DNA from: Rhodovulum marinum
GTDB taxonomy: Bacteria > Pseudomonadota > Alphaproteobacteria > Rhodobacterales > Rhodobacteraceae
Direction: 5' to 3'
Length of the DNA: 64,000 nucleotides
NCBI RefSeq assembly: GCF_004343075.1
Contig: NZ_SLXP01000001.1
Span: 116,474-180,473 of the forward strand
Shown here: one piece after another, positions 57,039-64,000 of the stretch
How the letters are laid out: each line of letters begins with the position of its first letter
How positions within the stretch are numbered: the first letter of the stretch is position 1
The notes under the pieces: model-generated
Told to the model about the DNA's origin: nothing
The model's database searches: none
The model's input: only the letters and a program-made list of their open reading frames with translations
Translations under genes and position numbers: made by a program

Positions 57039-57635
57039 TCAGCCCGCGCCGTCGGTCACGCTTAGCCCCAGCAGCCGCCAGACCTGCATGCCCCCGCGGT
57101 AATAGTGGATGCGTTCGGCCGGGTAGCCCGCCGAGATCATGCGCCGGATCGCCGTGGGCGACTGGCCGCACCACGGCCCGTTGCAGAACAGCGCGACCGG
57201 CCGCGCGGCCGCGCAATCCCAGCCGTCGAAATCGATCTCGCAGCCGAGTTCCCCCAGCCGGTCGGTCATCTCCGTGTAGGGCATGTTCACCGCCCCGGGG
57301 ATCGAGCCCTGTTCGAACCAGGGCACGGTGCGGCTGTCGACCACGACCACCTCGGGATCGGCCAGCATGTCCAGCAGTTCCAGTTCACCGATGGTGGCGA
57401 CCCCGGGGGCTGCGGTCATCGGCTGGATGCAGAACTCGGGGCAGGGCCGCGAGGTGCGCGCCCATTCGCCGGTCAGCTCATGGGCCGGGTCCTGGATGCG
57501 CGAGATGTCCGCCGTGCCGCTGCGGGTGGGCACGGTGACGGTGGTCACGTCGGGGCGGATGCCGACGGGCGGGGTGTCCTCGGCCAGCGCCGGCAGGGCG
57601 AGGGCCGCGAGGATGATCGCGAGGGCTGGTTTCAT
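57039..57635 (-). CDS. exported rhodanese-like protein
   Basis: A 198-residue periplasmic protein: signal peptide (1-18, cleavage after ALA) and a rhodanese domain at about 75-190 with VVVVDSR and a CNGPWCGQSP active loop containing Cys151 and Cys156. Two further Cys in RPCPEFCI (65, 69) may pair. It may handle sulfane sulfur or act as a redox protein. GGGAGG lies 8 nt before the ATG, fixing the start. Confidence 0.87.
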   Translation of the reverse strand: MKPALAIILAALALPALAEDTPPVGIRPDVTTVTVPTRSGTADISRIQDPAHELTGEWARTSRPCPEFCIQPMTAAPGVATIGELELLDMLADPEVVVVDSRTVPWFEQGSIPGAVNMPYTEMTDRLGELGCEIDFDGWDCAAARPVALFCNGPWCGQSPTAIRRMISAGYPAERIHYYRGGMQVWRLLGLSVTDGAG

Positions 57636-57741
57636 TCTGTCTGTCCTCCCTGTGCCGTCCCAGCAAAGCCCGGCGCGCGGCGCGGCGCAAGTCTGGGCGA
57701 ATCCGTCCCGCCACGCCATGCTGCCCGCGAAAGGAGCCGCC

Positions 57742-58227
57742 ATGCCCGCCAAAGACCCCTTCCGCCCCGCCGATGACGCGGCCCGCGCCCTGGCCCGCCG
57801 CCTGATCGACACGGCCCGTTTCGGCGCGCTGGCCGTCCTCCGCGAGGGCGCGCCCTTCGTCACCCGGGTGGCACTGGCCCCGGGGGCGGACGGGGTGCCG
57901 GTGACGCTGATCTCGGACCTGGCGCCGCATACCGCGGCGCTGCGGGCCGCGCCCCTGTGTTCGCTGCTGGTGGGCGAACCGGGGCCCAGGGGCGACCCGC
58001 TGACCCATCCCCGCCTGACGATCCAGGCCGAGGCCGCGTTCGTGGCGCACGACGCCCCGGACCGCGCGGCGCTGCGCGCGCAGTACCTGATGGCGCAGCC
58101 CAAGGCACAGCTTTACGTGGATTTCGGCGATTTCCATTTCGTCCGGCTGGTGCCGCGCGCGGGCCATCTGAACGGGGGGTTCGGCAAGGCGTATGTTCTG
58201 AAGCCCGCGGACCTGGGCGCGGGTTGA
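57742..58227 (+). CDS. HugZ-like pyridoxamine phosphate oxidase-fold protein
   Basis: A 161-residue split-barrel protein with ALARRLIDTARFGALAVL, VTLISDLAPHTAALRA and YLMAQPKAQLYVDFGDF, the pattern of short HugZ/HutZ-like proteins that bind flavin or haem; some degrade haem. The carboxyl haem-binding tail of true HugZ is absent. AAGGAG precedes the ATG. Repeat B copy 3 starts 8 nt after the stop. Confidence 0.85.
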   Translation: MPAKDPFRPADDAARALARRLIDTARFGALAVLREGAPFVTRVALAPGADGVPVTLISDLAPHTAALRAAPLCSLLVGEPGPRGDPLTHPRLTIQAEAAFVAHDAPDRAALRAQYLMAQPKAQLYVDFGDFHFVRLVPRAGHLNGGFGKAYVLKPADLGAG

Positions 58228-58235
58228 CCCGGCGC

Positions 58236-58297
58236 AAGGGGGGGCGCTGCCCCCCGTCCTGCGGACTCCCCCCGGGATATTTCGGGCCAGAAGAAGG
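58236..58297 (+). repeat. dispersed repeat family B, copy 3
   Basis: Third copy of the 61-bp element, immediately after the HugZ-like gene and in its sense direction, differing from copy 1 at a few positions (for example CGCT for CTCT in the first loop). Confidence 0.92.
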
Positions 58298-58309
58298 GCA
58301 AGGCCGGTG

Positions 58310-58717
58310 TCAGGCCATCGGCGGCGGGGCGGGCAGCGGACGCACGCCGTCGATGCGCCAGCCCTCGGGCGTGCGGATCATGCGGTATTCGAGCCGGTGG
58401 ACCCGGCCCGCGCGGTCGGTGATTTCGACCCGTTGGCGGCGGGTGTCGCCCGCCCCCTCGAGGCCGAGATAGCGCAACGCGCCCGGGCGCCAGACCATCG
58501 GATAGCCGTTGCGCACCATCTGGCCGAACCGTTCGGGCGTCTGGAACAGGCCCTGGATGCCGGGCGAGGCGAAGCCGAAGGCGGTGGCGAGATCGCCGGC
58601 CAGGAACGCCTCGACCTGGTCCGAGATCACGCCCTGGACCGCCTCGGCCACCGGGTCGGCGCGCAGCGGCGCGGCGAGGGCCAGTGCCAGGGTCAGGCCG
58701 GCCAGGATGTCGCGCAT
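58310..58717 (-). CDS. DUF4864 exported protein
   Basis: A 135-residue protein with a signal peptide (1-20, cleavage after LRA) and an NTF2-like/DUF4864 domain: VISDQVEAFLAGDLATAFGFASPGIQ and YRMIRTPEGWRIDGV. The start at 58717 begins the signal sequence. Family function unknown. A divergent gap of 93 bp separates it from the CHAD gene. Confidence 0.85.
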   Translation of the reverse strand: MRDILAGLTLALALAAPLRADPVAEAVQGVISDQVEAFLAGDLATAFGFASPGIQGLFQTPERFGQMVRNGYPMVWRPGALRYLGLEGAGDTRRQRVEITDRAGRVHRLEYRMIRTPEGWRIDGVRPLPAPPPMA

Positions 58718-58810
58718 GGGGTCTGCCTCCTTGGATCGGACGGGAGTGTTAACCAAATGTCATACGAACGGGATACCGATACGGTTTGAAATTCGCGCGG
58801 GGGCGGGGCC

Positions 58811-59698
58811 ATGGCCTATCGGGTGAAACCTTCGGACAGGTCGGTCCAGGCGGCGCTGCGGCGCATCGCCGTCGAAGAGGTTGCGGCCGCGCTGGCCGAG
58901 ATCGACGACGCCGCGATGGGCCTGCATGACAAGGTGCACCAGCTGCGCAAGCGCACCAAGCGGTTGCGCGGGCTGATCCGGATGGTGCGCCCGGTCTTTC
59001 CCGCCTACGCCGCCGAGAACGCGGCCCTGCGCGATGCCCAGCGGCGGCTGTCGGCGCTGCGCGACAGCGAGGGCATGGTCGAGACCCTGGACAAGCTGGT
59101 GGCCGCGACCGGGGCGCCGGGCCTGGGACCGGTCCGCGACCGGCTGGTCGCCGCGCGCGATGCCGCCGCGGCCGAGGCCGATGTCGTGGCGGACCTGGCC
59201 CCGTTTCGCGCCGACATGGCGGCACTGGCGGTGCGGGCGCGGGGCTGGCGGCTGACGGCAGGCGGGTTCGGGGCGCTGCGCCCGGGGATCGAGGCGGTGG
59301 TCGCCCGCGCCCGGCGCGACCGCGGCCGGGCCGCGCGCAAGCCCGGCACGGCGGTGATCCATGACTGGCGCAAGGTGGTGAAATACCACTGGTATCACAC
59401 CCGGCTGTTGCAGCCCCTGGACCCCGCGCCGCTGGACAGGCGGGCCCGCCAGTTGCGCGACCTGTCCGAGATGCTGGGCGACCATCACGACCTGGCGGTG
59501 TTGGAGGCCTGGGCCGCGGCGGTCCCGGATCTGCCCGGGCCGGCCGGGCTGCGGGCCGAGCTGCGCGAGCGGATCGCCGCGCGGCAGGCCACGCTTGAGG
59601 CCGAGGCGCAGGCCCTGGCGGCCCGGCTGTTCGCCAGCCCGCCCAAGGACCTGTCGCGCCGCTGGAAGCGTCGGTGGAAAGCGTGGCGTGCGGGGTGA
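58811..59698 (+). CDS. CHAD domain protein
   Basis: A 295-residue helical protein with two CHAD halves. Conserved histidine/basic words are HDKVHQLRKRTKRLRGLIRMVR near 38-60 and IHDWRKVVKYHWYHTRLL and LGDHHDLAVL in the second half. CHAD domains bind polyphosphate; the ppk2 gene lies about 17 kb away. No triphosphatase (CYTH) domain is fused. It converges on the J-domain gene 12 bp on. Confidence 0.9.
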   Translation: MAYRVKPSDRSVQAALRRIAVEEVAAALAEIDDAAMGLHDKVHQLRKRTKRLRGLIRMVRPVFPAYAAENAALRDAQRRLSALRDSEGMVETLDKLVAATGAPGLGPVRDRLVAARDAAAAEADVVADLAPFRADMAALAVRARGWRLTAGGFGALRPGIEAVVARARRDRGRAARKPGTAVIHDWRKVVKYHWYHTRLLQPLDPAPLDRRARQLRDLSEMLGDHHDLAVLEAWAAAVPDLPGPAGLRAELRERIAARQATLEAEAQALAARLFASPPKDLSRRWKRRWKAWRAG

Positions 59699-59710
59699 GC
59701 CCCGCGTGCC

Positions 59711-60010
59711 TCAGGTGGCGGGCATGGCCGGGCGCACCGCCGTCGCGGGGCCGCGGCGGCGGACCCGGCGCGGCACGATCCCGCCGTGCGCCGGCCCCGG
59801 CGCGGCACTGGCCCTGGCCTCGCCGATCAGGAAATCGCGCGCCAGTTTCGCCCGGGTAAAGCGGTCGATCTCGGCCGCGTCACGGTCGGGATGGCAGGTC
59901 CGCGCGATATGGTGCCAGGCCTGTTCTATTTCCCGGTCGGTCGCGTAATAGCCCAGCCCCAGATCCGCCAGCGCCTCGGCCCGCGCCCGCACCTTTTCGA
60001 TCGGCGTCAT
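59711..60010 (-). CDS. small J-domain protein
   Basis: A 99-residue protein whose first 65 residues form a J domain: YYATDREIEQAWHHIARTCHPDRD with HPD at 40-42. The remaining tail is basic (RRVRRRGP). It should stimulate an Hsp70 ATPase. Start at MTPIEK (60010), just before the first helix. The 170-bp gap upstream carries an 11-bp tandem repeat (GAATGTGGCGC at 60118-60128 and 60129-60139). Confidence 0.8.
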   Translation of the reverse strand: MTPIEKVRARAEALADLGLGYYATDREIEQAWHHIARTCHPDRDAAEIDRFTRAKLARDFLIGEARASAAPGPAHGGIVPRRVRRRGPATAVRPAMPAT

Positions 60011-60180
60011 CGCCCCCCCCCACACTACCCGGCGATCAACGTGCCCGGGCGCGGCGGAAAGGTCCAATTTTCGCGGTGATTGTCGCGGCCCGCGCGACGG
60101 TGCGCGCGGCGCGGGCCGAATGTGGCGCGAATGTGGCGCGTGCGGGGCGTTTCCGGGGCGGCGGTGATTCGCCGTCCCGC

Positions 60181-61761
60181 TCAGCCCCGCGCCAGCGCGC
60201 CCTCGATCAGCTTGACCGTTTCATCCACGCCGTAAAGCGCGATGAAGCCGCCGAAACGCGGGCCCTGGCTAGCGCCCAGCAGCACCTCGTACAGCGCCTT
60301 GAACCAGTCGCGCAGCGGCTCGAACCCGTGATCCTTGCCGACCGCGAAGACCAGGCTTTGCAATTCCTCGGCGTCCTGGCCGCCCTGCCATGCCTTGAGG
60401 CGGGCCACCAGGTCCTCGATCGCGGCGCGTTCCTTGGCGTCGGGGGCGCGGAATTCCCGCGTCGGCGCCACGAAATCGCGGAAATACCGCACGGCGAACT
60501 CGGCGGCCTCATCGAGATGCGGATGGGTTTCGGGCGATGCCTCGGGGGCGTAACGCTGGATGAAGCCCCAGAGCCCGGTCTTGTCCTCGGCCCCCGCCAC
60601 GGACGCCAGGTTCAAGAGCATGGCGAAGGGCACCACCATGTCCGATTGCGGCGGGTTGCCGCCGTGGATGTGCCAGACGGGATTGGCCAGTTGCTGTTCC
60701 GGCGTCTGGTCGGGGAAGGCGCGCAGTTGCTGGTGGTATTCGTCCACCGCCTTGGGGATCACGTCCCACCACAGCCGCTTGGCGGTCTTGGGTTTCTGGA
60801 ACATGAAGTAGGACAGGCTTTCGGTGGCGGCATAGGTCAGCCATTCGTCGATGGTCAGCCCGTTGCCCTTCGACTTGGAAATCTTCTCGCCGTTCTCGTC
60901 GAGGAACAGTTCATAGGTGAAATGCTCGGGCTTCCGGCCACCCAGGATCTCGCAGATGCGGTCGTAGATCGGGGTGTTGGTGGAATGGTCCTTGCCATAC
61001 ATCTCGAAATCGACGTCCAGCGCGGCCCAGCGGGCGCCGAAATCGGGTTTCCACTGCAGTTTGACGTTGCCGCCCGTCACCGGCAGGGTCCATTCGCGGC
61101 CCTCTTCGTCGTCGAAGGTGACGGTGTGGTTCACCGCGTCGACGTTCTTCATCGGCACGTAGAGGACGCGGCCCGTCTCGGGGTGGATCGGCAGGAAGAT
61201 CGAATAGGTCTGCTGGCGTTCCTCGCGCAGCGATTTCAGCATCACCGCCATCAGGTCGTCATAGCGTTCGGCGGCGCGGCACAGCACCGCGTCGAACTGG
61301 CCCGACTTGTAGAACTCGGTGGCCGAGTAGAATTCGTATTCGAACCCGAACGTGTCCAGGAACCGGCGCAGCATCGCGTTGTTGTGATGGCCGAAGCTTT
61401 CGTATTCGCCGAACGGGTCCGGCACGCTGGTCAGCGGGCGTTGCAGGTGCTCGGCCAGCATCTCCTGGTTGGGCACGTTGCCCGGCACCTTGCGCATGCC
61501 GTCCATGTCGTCGGAAAAACAGATCAGCCGGGTGGGGATATCGCTGATCGTTTCGAAGGCATGGCGGATCATCGTGGTGCGCAGCACCTCGCCGAAGGTG
61601 CCGATATGGGGCAGGCCCGACGGGCCATAGCCCGTTTCGAACAGCACGTACCCCTTTTCCGGCGGCGCCTTCTCATAGCGTTTGAGCAGGCGGCGGGCCT
61701 CTTCGAAGGGCCAGGCCTTGGAGCTCATCGCGGCAGCGCGCAGATCGGTCATTTCGAACAC
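60181..61761 (-). CDS. lysS: lysyl-tRNA synthetase, class I
   Basis: A 526-residue class I LysRS, the archaeal-type enzyme found in alphaproteobacteria instead of class II LysRS. The HIGH-like motif is HIGT (52-55 in [11 protein letters not shown]) and the KMSKS motif is KISKS at 293-297. The whole length is normal. The gene is also called lysK. It diverges from the TerB gene. Confidence 0.96.
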   Translation of the reverse strand: MFEMTDLRAAAMSSKAWPFEEARRLLKRYEKAPPEKGYVLFETGYGPSGLPHIGTFGEVLRTTMIRHAFETISDIPTRLICFSDDMDGMRKVPGNVPNQEMLAEHLQRPLTSVPDPFGEYESFGHHNNAMLRRFLDTFGFEYEFYSATEFYKSGQFDAVLCRAAERYDDLMAVMLKSLREERQQTYSIFLPIHPETGRVLYVPMKNVDAVNHTVTFDDEEGREWTLPVTGGNVKLQWKPDFGARWAALDVDFEMYGKDHSTNTPIYDRICEILGGRKPEHFTYELFLDENGEKISKSKGNGLTIDEWLTYAATESLSYFMFQKPKTAKRLWWDVIPKAVDEYHQQLRAFPDQTPEQQLANPVWHIHGGNPPQSDMVVPFAMLLNLASVAGAEDKTGLWGFIQRYAPEASPETHPHLDEAAEFAVRYFRDFVAPTREFRAPDAKERAAIEDLVARLKAWQGGQDAEELQSLVFAVGKDHGFEPLRDWFKALYEVLLGASQGPRFGGFIALYGVDETVKLIEGALARG

Positions 61762-61867
61762 TCTTTCGACGGGCCGGACCCCATGCCCGGCAAGCCCCTT
61801 GTCCTATTGCCCGCATCTGCCCACGTCAATATTCTGCACCGCAACATTGCCCGGAGGATCCCCGAAG

Positions 61868-62287
61868 ATGCGCCCAGACATGCCGATGACAGCCCAGGAC
61901 GCCCTTGTCGCGATCATGGTGGCGGTCTCCGCCTCGGACGAGAACATCCGAACCGCCGAGCTTGTGTCCATCGAACGGATGGTCAATCACCTGCCGGTCT
62001 TCGCCGATTACGACGTCGACCGCATCCCGGTGGTGGCGCAAACCGTGCTGGAACTGTTCGAGGAATACGAGGGGCTGGACGCCCTGTTCGGCCTTGTGCG
62101 CGATGCCCTGCCCGAAAAGCTGTTCGAAACCGCCTATGTGCTGGCCTGTGACGTGGCCGCGGCCGATGGCCGGCTGGGCGAGGAGGAACTGCGCCTGCTC
62201 GAGGAAATCCGCTACGAGCTGAACATCGACCGGCTGGCCGGCGCCGCGATCGAGCGTGCGGCCCGGGCCCGGCACATGGTGGTCTGA
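61868..62287 (+). CDS. TerB-like protein
   Basis: A 139-residue helical protein of the TerB superfamily with acidic metal-binding-type words (VSASDENIRTAE at 20-31 and AADGRLGEEE in the second half). No other ter genes are present, so tellurite resistance is not implied. The start could be 61868, 61880 or 61886; GGAGG lies 10 nt before the first. Its stop overlaps the next start (TGATG). Confidence 0.85.
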   Translation: MRPDMPMTAQDALVAIMVAVSASDENIRTAELVSIERMVNHLPVFADYDVDRIPVVAQTVLELFEEYEGLDALFGLVRDALPEKLFETAYVLACDVAAADGRLGEEELRLLEEIRYELNIDRLAGAAIERAARARHMVV

Positions 62288-62655
62288 TGCGGGCGGTGGG
62301 TCCGCCGGACCGGTTCTGGCCCTTCGCCGACTCCTTCGTGGCGGGCACGCGGCTGGTCATCGACCGCCCGCGCGGCAGCGCCCATCCCCGCTTTCCCCAG
62401 ATCGCCTATCCGCTGGATTACGGCTATCTGGACGGCACGCGCGCGATCGACGGCGACGGGGTGGACGTGTGGTGCGGCTCGGGCGACCGGGCGCGGGTGA
62501 CGGGCGTGGTCGCCTCGCTCGACCTGACCAAGCGCGACGGCGAGCTGAAGCTGTTGCTGGGCTGCACCCCCGACGAGATGGAGACCATCCGCGCCTTTCA
62601 CAACCAGGCCGACTGGGTGGCGGGCGCGCTGGTGCTGCGGCCGGAGGGAGTCTAG
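62287..62655 (+). CDS. inorganic pyrophosphatase-like protein
   Basis: A 122-residue protein with the core of a family I pyrophosphatase: IAYPLDYGYLDG (39-50) and DGDGVDVW (55-62), whose Asp55, Asp57 and Asp60 match the metal ligands. It is about 50 residues shorter than normal Ppa and the carboxyl region differs, so it may act on another phosphate ester. It is translationally coupled to the TerB gene. Confidence 0.82.
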   Translation: MRAVGPPDRFWPFADSFVAGTRLVIDRPRGSAHPRFPQIAYPLDYGYLDGTRAIDGDGVDVWCGSGDRARVTGVVASLDLTKRDGELKLLLGCTPDEMETIRAFHNQADWVAGALVLRPEGV

Positions 62656-62776
62656 CCCCGCCCACGGCCGGGCGGGGTCGGCGTCTCTCCATCACACAGA
62701 GGGATCATGCGGAAAACCGGTCGCGGCGCTCTTGCCAAACCAACCGCACGTGCTGGGTCCCGAAAGCCTTGTCGCC

Positions 62777-62798
62777 GGGCTTGGCCATAGCCAAGCCC
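62777..62798. terminator. hairpin between pyrophosphatase-like and VPLPA genes
   Basis: A perfect 9-bp stem (GGGCTTGGC with GCCAAGCCC) and loop CATA lies in the convergent gap 62656-62833. No T run follows on either strand; it could serve as a bidirectional 3' structure. Confidence 0.4.
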
Positions 62799-62833
62799 TG
62801 CGCCAAGCGCCGGTTCCTGTCTCGACCGCCCGC

Positions 62834-63592
62834 TCAGGCTTTGACGGCCTTGCGGCGCCCAAGCAGCGCCATCCCCCCAAGTCCGGTCAGAAGCAGCGGA
62901 AGACCGGCCGGAAGCGGGATCACCGCGCCGCCGCCGATGTAGTCGCCCGAGACCGATACGCTGTTCAGCTGGAATTCCTCGCCCGTCGATTGCTTGGCGA
63001 ACAGGATCGAAAGGCCATTGGTCCGGTCGAACGGGTTGGTCGTCGTGTATGTCCGGTTTTCACCCAGGATGTTCAGGGTGATGCTGGTCGATGACGCGCC
63101 CAGCGTCCAGTCGATTGTAAAGGCGAATGCCTCGCCGACGCCGACCGCCGACGCGACACCGCCGTCCTGCGTGATCGGGCTTTCCGTTTGCGTCACACCG
63201 TTCGACAGGGCGTTTTCATTGCGGAAAATCCGGGATCCGTCGACCAACGGAAAGACCGAGACATTGTTGACACCGTCCCAAAGGCCCACCGTGAAATCGA
63301 AATCCGAACTGCTTCGCGTCGCGTTCGCCGACAGCGAAACGGTGGTCGTCGGATCGGCCGCGCCGATCGTTCCGGCCGATATCAAGTCCCACCGCAGCAG
63401 CACGGGGTTTTCGATCGGCCCCGTTCCGAAATTGATCGACGTTCCCACCGTCGTGGGCGATCCGTTCGGCGTGGACACCCCCGCGTTGGACAAAAGTCCG
63501 ACGCCGGTCGCGGAAATCGTTCCGGCGGACAATGACGTCGCACTGGCAGCAAGCGCCAGCCCGAACGCCGGTAAAGCTTTCGAGAAATACAT
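62834..63592 (-). CDS. VPLPA-CTERM sorting domain surface protein
   Basis: A 252-residue exported protein: signal peptide (1-23), a beta-rich Ser/Thr/Asn-rich body, and a carboxyl sorting signal with IPLPA at 225-229, a hydrophobic helix (GLPLLLTGLGGMALL) and a basic tail RRKAVKA. This is the VPLPA/PEP-CTERM signal processed by an exosortase. No exosortase lies in the window. The Ser/Thr-rich body suggests a secreted or surface glycoprotein. Codon use is less G+C-biased than neighbours. Confidence 0.85.
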   Translation of the reverse strand: MYFSKALPAFGLALAASATSLSAGTISATGVGLLSNAGVSTPNGSPTTVGTSINFGTGPIENPVLLRWDLISAGTIGAADPTTTVSLSANATRSSSDFDFTVGLWDGVNNVSVFPLVDGSRIFRNENALSNGVTQTESPITQDGGVASAVGVGEAFAFTIDWTLGASSTSITLNILGENRTYTTTNPFDRTNGLSILFAKQSTGEEFQLNSVSVSGDYIGGGAVIPLPAGLPLLLTGLGGMALLGRRKAVKA

Positions 63593-63718
63593 TGATCCAT
63601 TCCCTTTCACACCCGCCAAAATCGTAGCGAGGATGACATTTCAAGTCAATGAAAACGGCATGTCGGCCCGGCCGCCGCACCGGCTGCCCCGGCGTGCGAC
63701 CCGGTCCTGCGGGCCGCC

Positions 63719-64000
63719 TCAGGCGTAAAGCGCCACCCAGCGCTCCAGCAGGCCCATCTGCAACCGCCGCGCCCTGGTGACCCAGCTTTTGCCGCCCTCG
63801 GGGCGTTCCAGCTCCTGCGGACCAAGGGCCGCGCGCCGCTCGGGATCGGCGGCGAAGATCGCGAAGGCCAGCTCGCGCCCCGTGGGAAAGGTGACATAGC
63901 CCGCCAGCCCCGAAACGAAGTTCAGCGTGCCGGTCTTGGCGCGGATCTCCACCGGGTGGTCATAGATCGGCCGCCCCCGCCCGTCGCGCAGGTGGACCGG
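63719..64000 (-). CDS. dacB: D-alanyl-D-alanine carboxypeptidase/endopeptidase (PBP4 type), 3' end
   Basis: The last 93 residues of a gene that continues beyond the window. The third penicillin-binding motif KTG lies in RAKTGTLNFVSGLAGYV, and the ending matches S13 family DacB/PBP4 proteins, which trim peptidoglycan in the periplasm. SxxK and SxN motifs should lie outside the window. Confidence 0.88.
   Translation of the reverse strand, partial: PVHLRDGRGRPIYDHPVEIRAKTGTLNFVSGLAGYVTFPTGRELAFAIFAADPERRAALGPQELERPEGGKSWVTRARRLQMGLLERWVALYA

Noticed and set aside
61868-62287. Tellurite resistance gene
   Set aside because: Only a TerB-like domain is present, with no terC, terD or terZ relatives; such domains are widespread with other roles.

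Overview
The window is about 64 kb of very G+C-rich bacterial chromosome, almost certainly from an alphaproteobacterium of the Rhodobacteraceae/Paracoccaceae. Pointers are a GcrA cell-cycle regulator, a class I lysyl-tRNA synthetase, the PccA/PccB/PccR/methylmalonyl-CoA mutase propionyl-CoA module with TTTGCAAA-type operators, a VPLPA-CTERM protein, and many small proteins (DUF465, DUF6280-like, DUF5765-like, DUF6497-like) usually seen in that family. Nearly all of it reads as ordinary, tightly packed core genome with frequent 4-nt start/stop overlaps.

Layout. 1-5.3 kb: poly-C tracts at the left edge, then a minus-strand run (VOC protein, GNAT acetyltransferase, TerB/J-domain protein, endonuclease/phosphatase) and methylmalonyl-CoA mutase. 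5.4-16.3 kb: a membrane glycosyltransferase-like protein, then the propionyl-CoA locus (pccA, two small lipoproteins, small hypotheticals, RidA, pccB), an MFS efflux pump and pccR. The pccB and pccR upstream regions share an identical 13-bp operator word. 16.4-28 kb: CoxG-like protein, EamA transporter, diguanylate cyclase, YebC, SLC13 transporter, an aminotransferase, then a phosphatase / MsbA-like exporter / YgfZ / fructosamine-kinase run. 28-41.8 kb: efp, a PopZ-like protein, tolC, pcm, tRNA-Cys, a degenerate 2H-phosphoesterase-like protein, ychF, trpA, an ABC-2 permease, gcrA, a MATE pump, a peroxiredoxin and ppk2. 41.9-45.1 kb: parE followed by the one clearly foreign patch, an A+T-rich relic (DUF5343 amino end, HEPN-like carboxyl end) split by an 832-bp IS5/IS427-type element. 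45.1-64 kb: DUF1194, DUF5765 and cytochrome c proteins, lolDC, a hydroxyacid dehydrogenase / csaA / proC run, ubiK, an lgt-midA-pgeF operon, rhodanese, CHAD and J-domain proteins, lysS, a TerB-pyrophosphatase pair, a VPLPA-CTERM protein and the end of a PBP4-type peptidase.

Functionally, pccA, pccB and the mutase carry propionyl-CoA towards succinyl-CoA and pccR is their likely local regulator (a methylmalonyl-CoA epimerase was not found). The envelope is well represented: lgt matures lipoproteins, lolDC releases them, and tolC, the MsbA-like exporter and the PBP4 homologue act at or beyond the inner membrane. Non-coding structure includes two families of dispersed roughly 50-60-bp repeats (one found each time just after a stop codon), a duplicated segment of about 150 bp that carries an intrinsic terminator in each copy, and several strong 3' hairpins. 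No CRISPR array, prophage or complete defence system was seen; the best lead for an accessory system is the interrupted relic at 43.9-45.1 kb.
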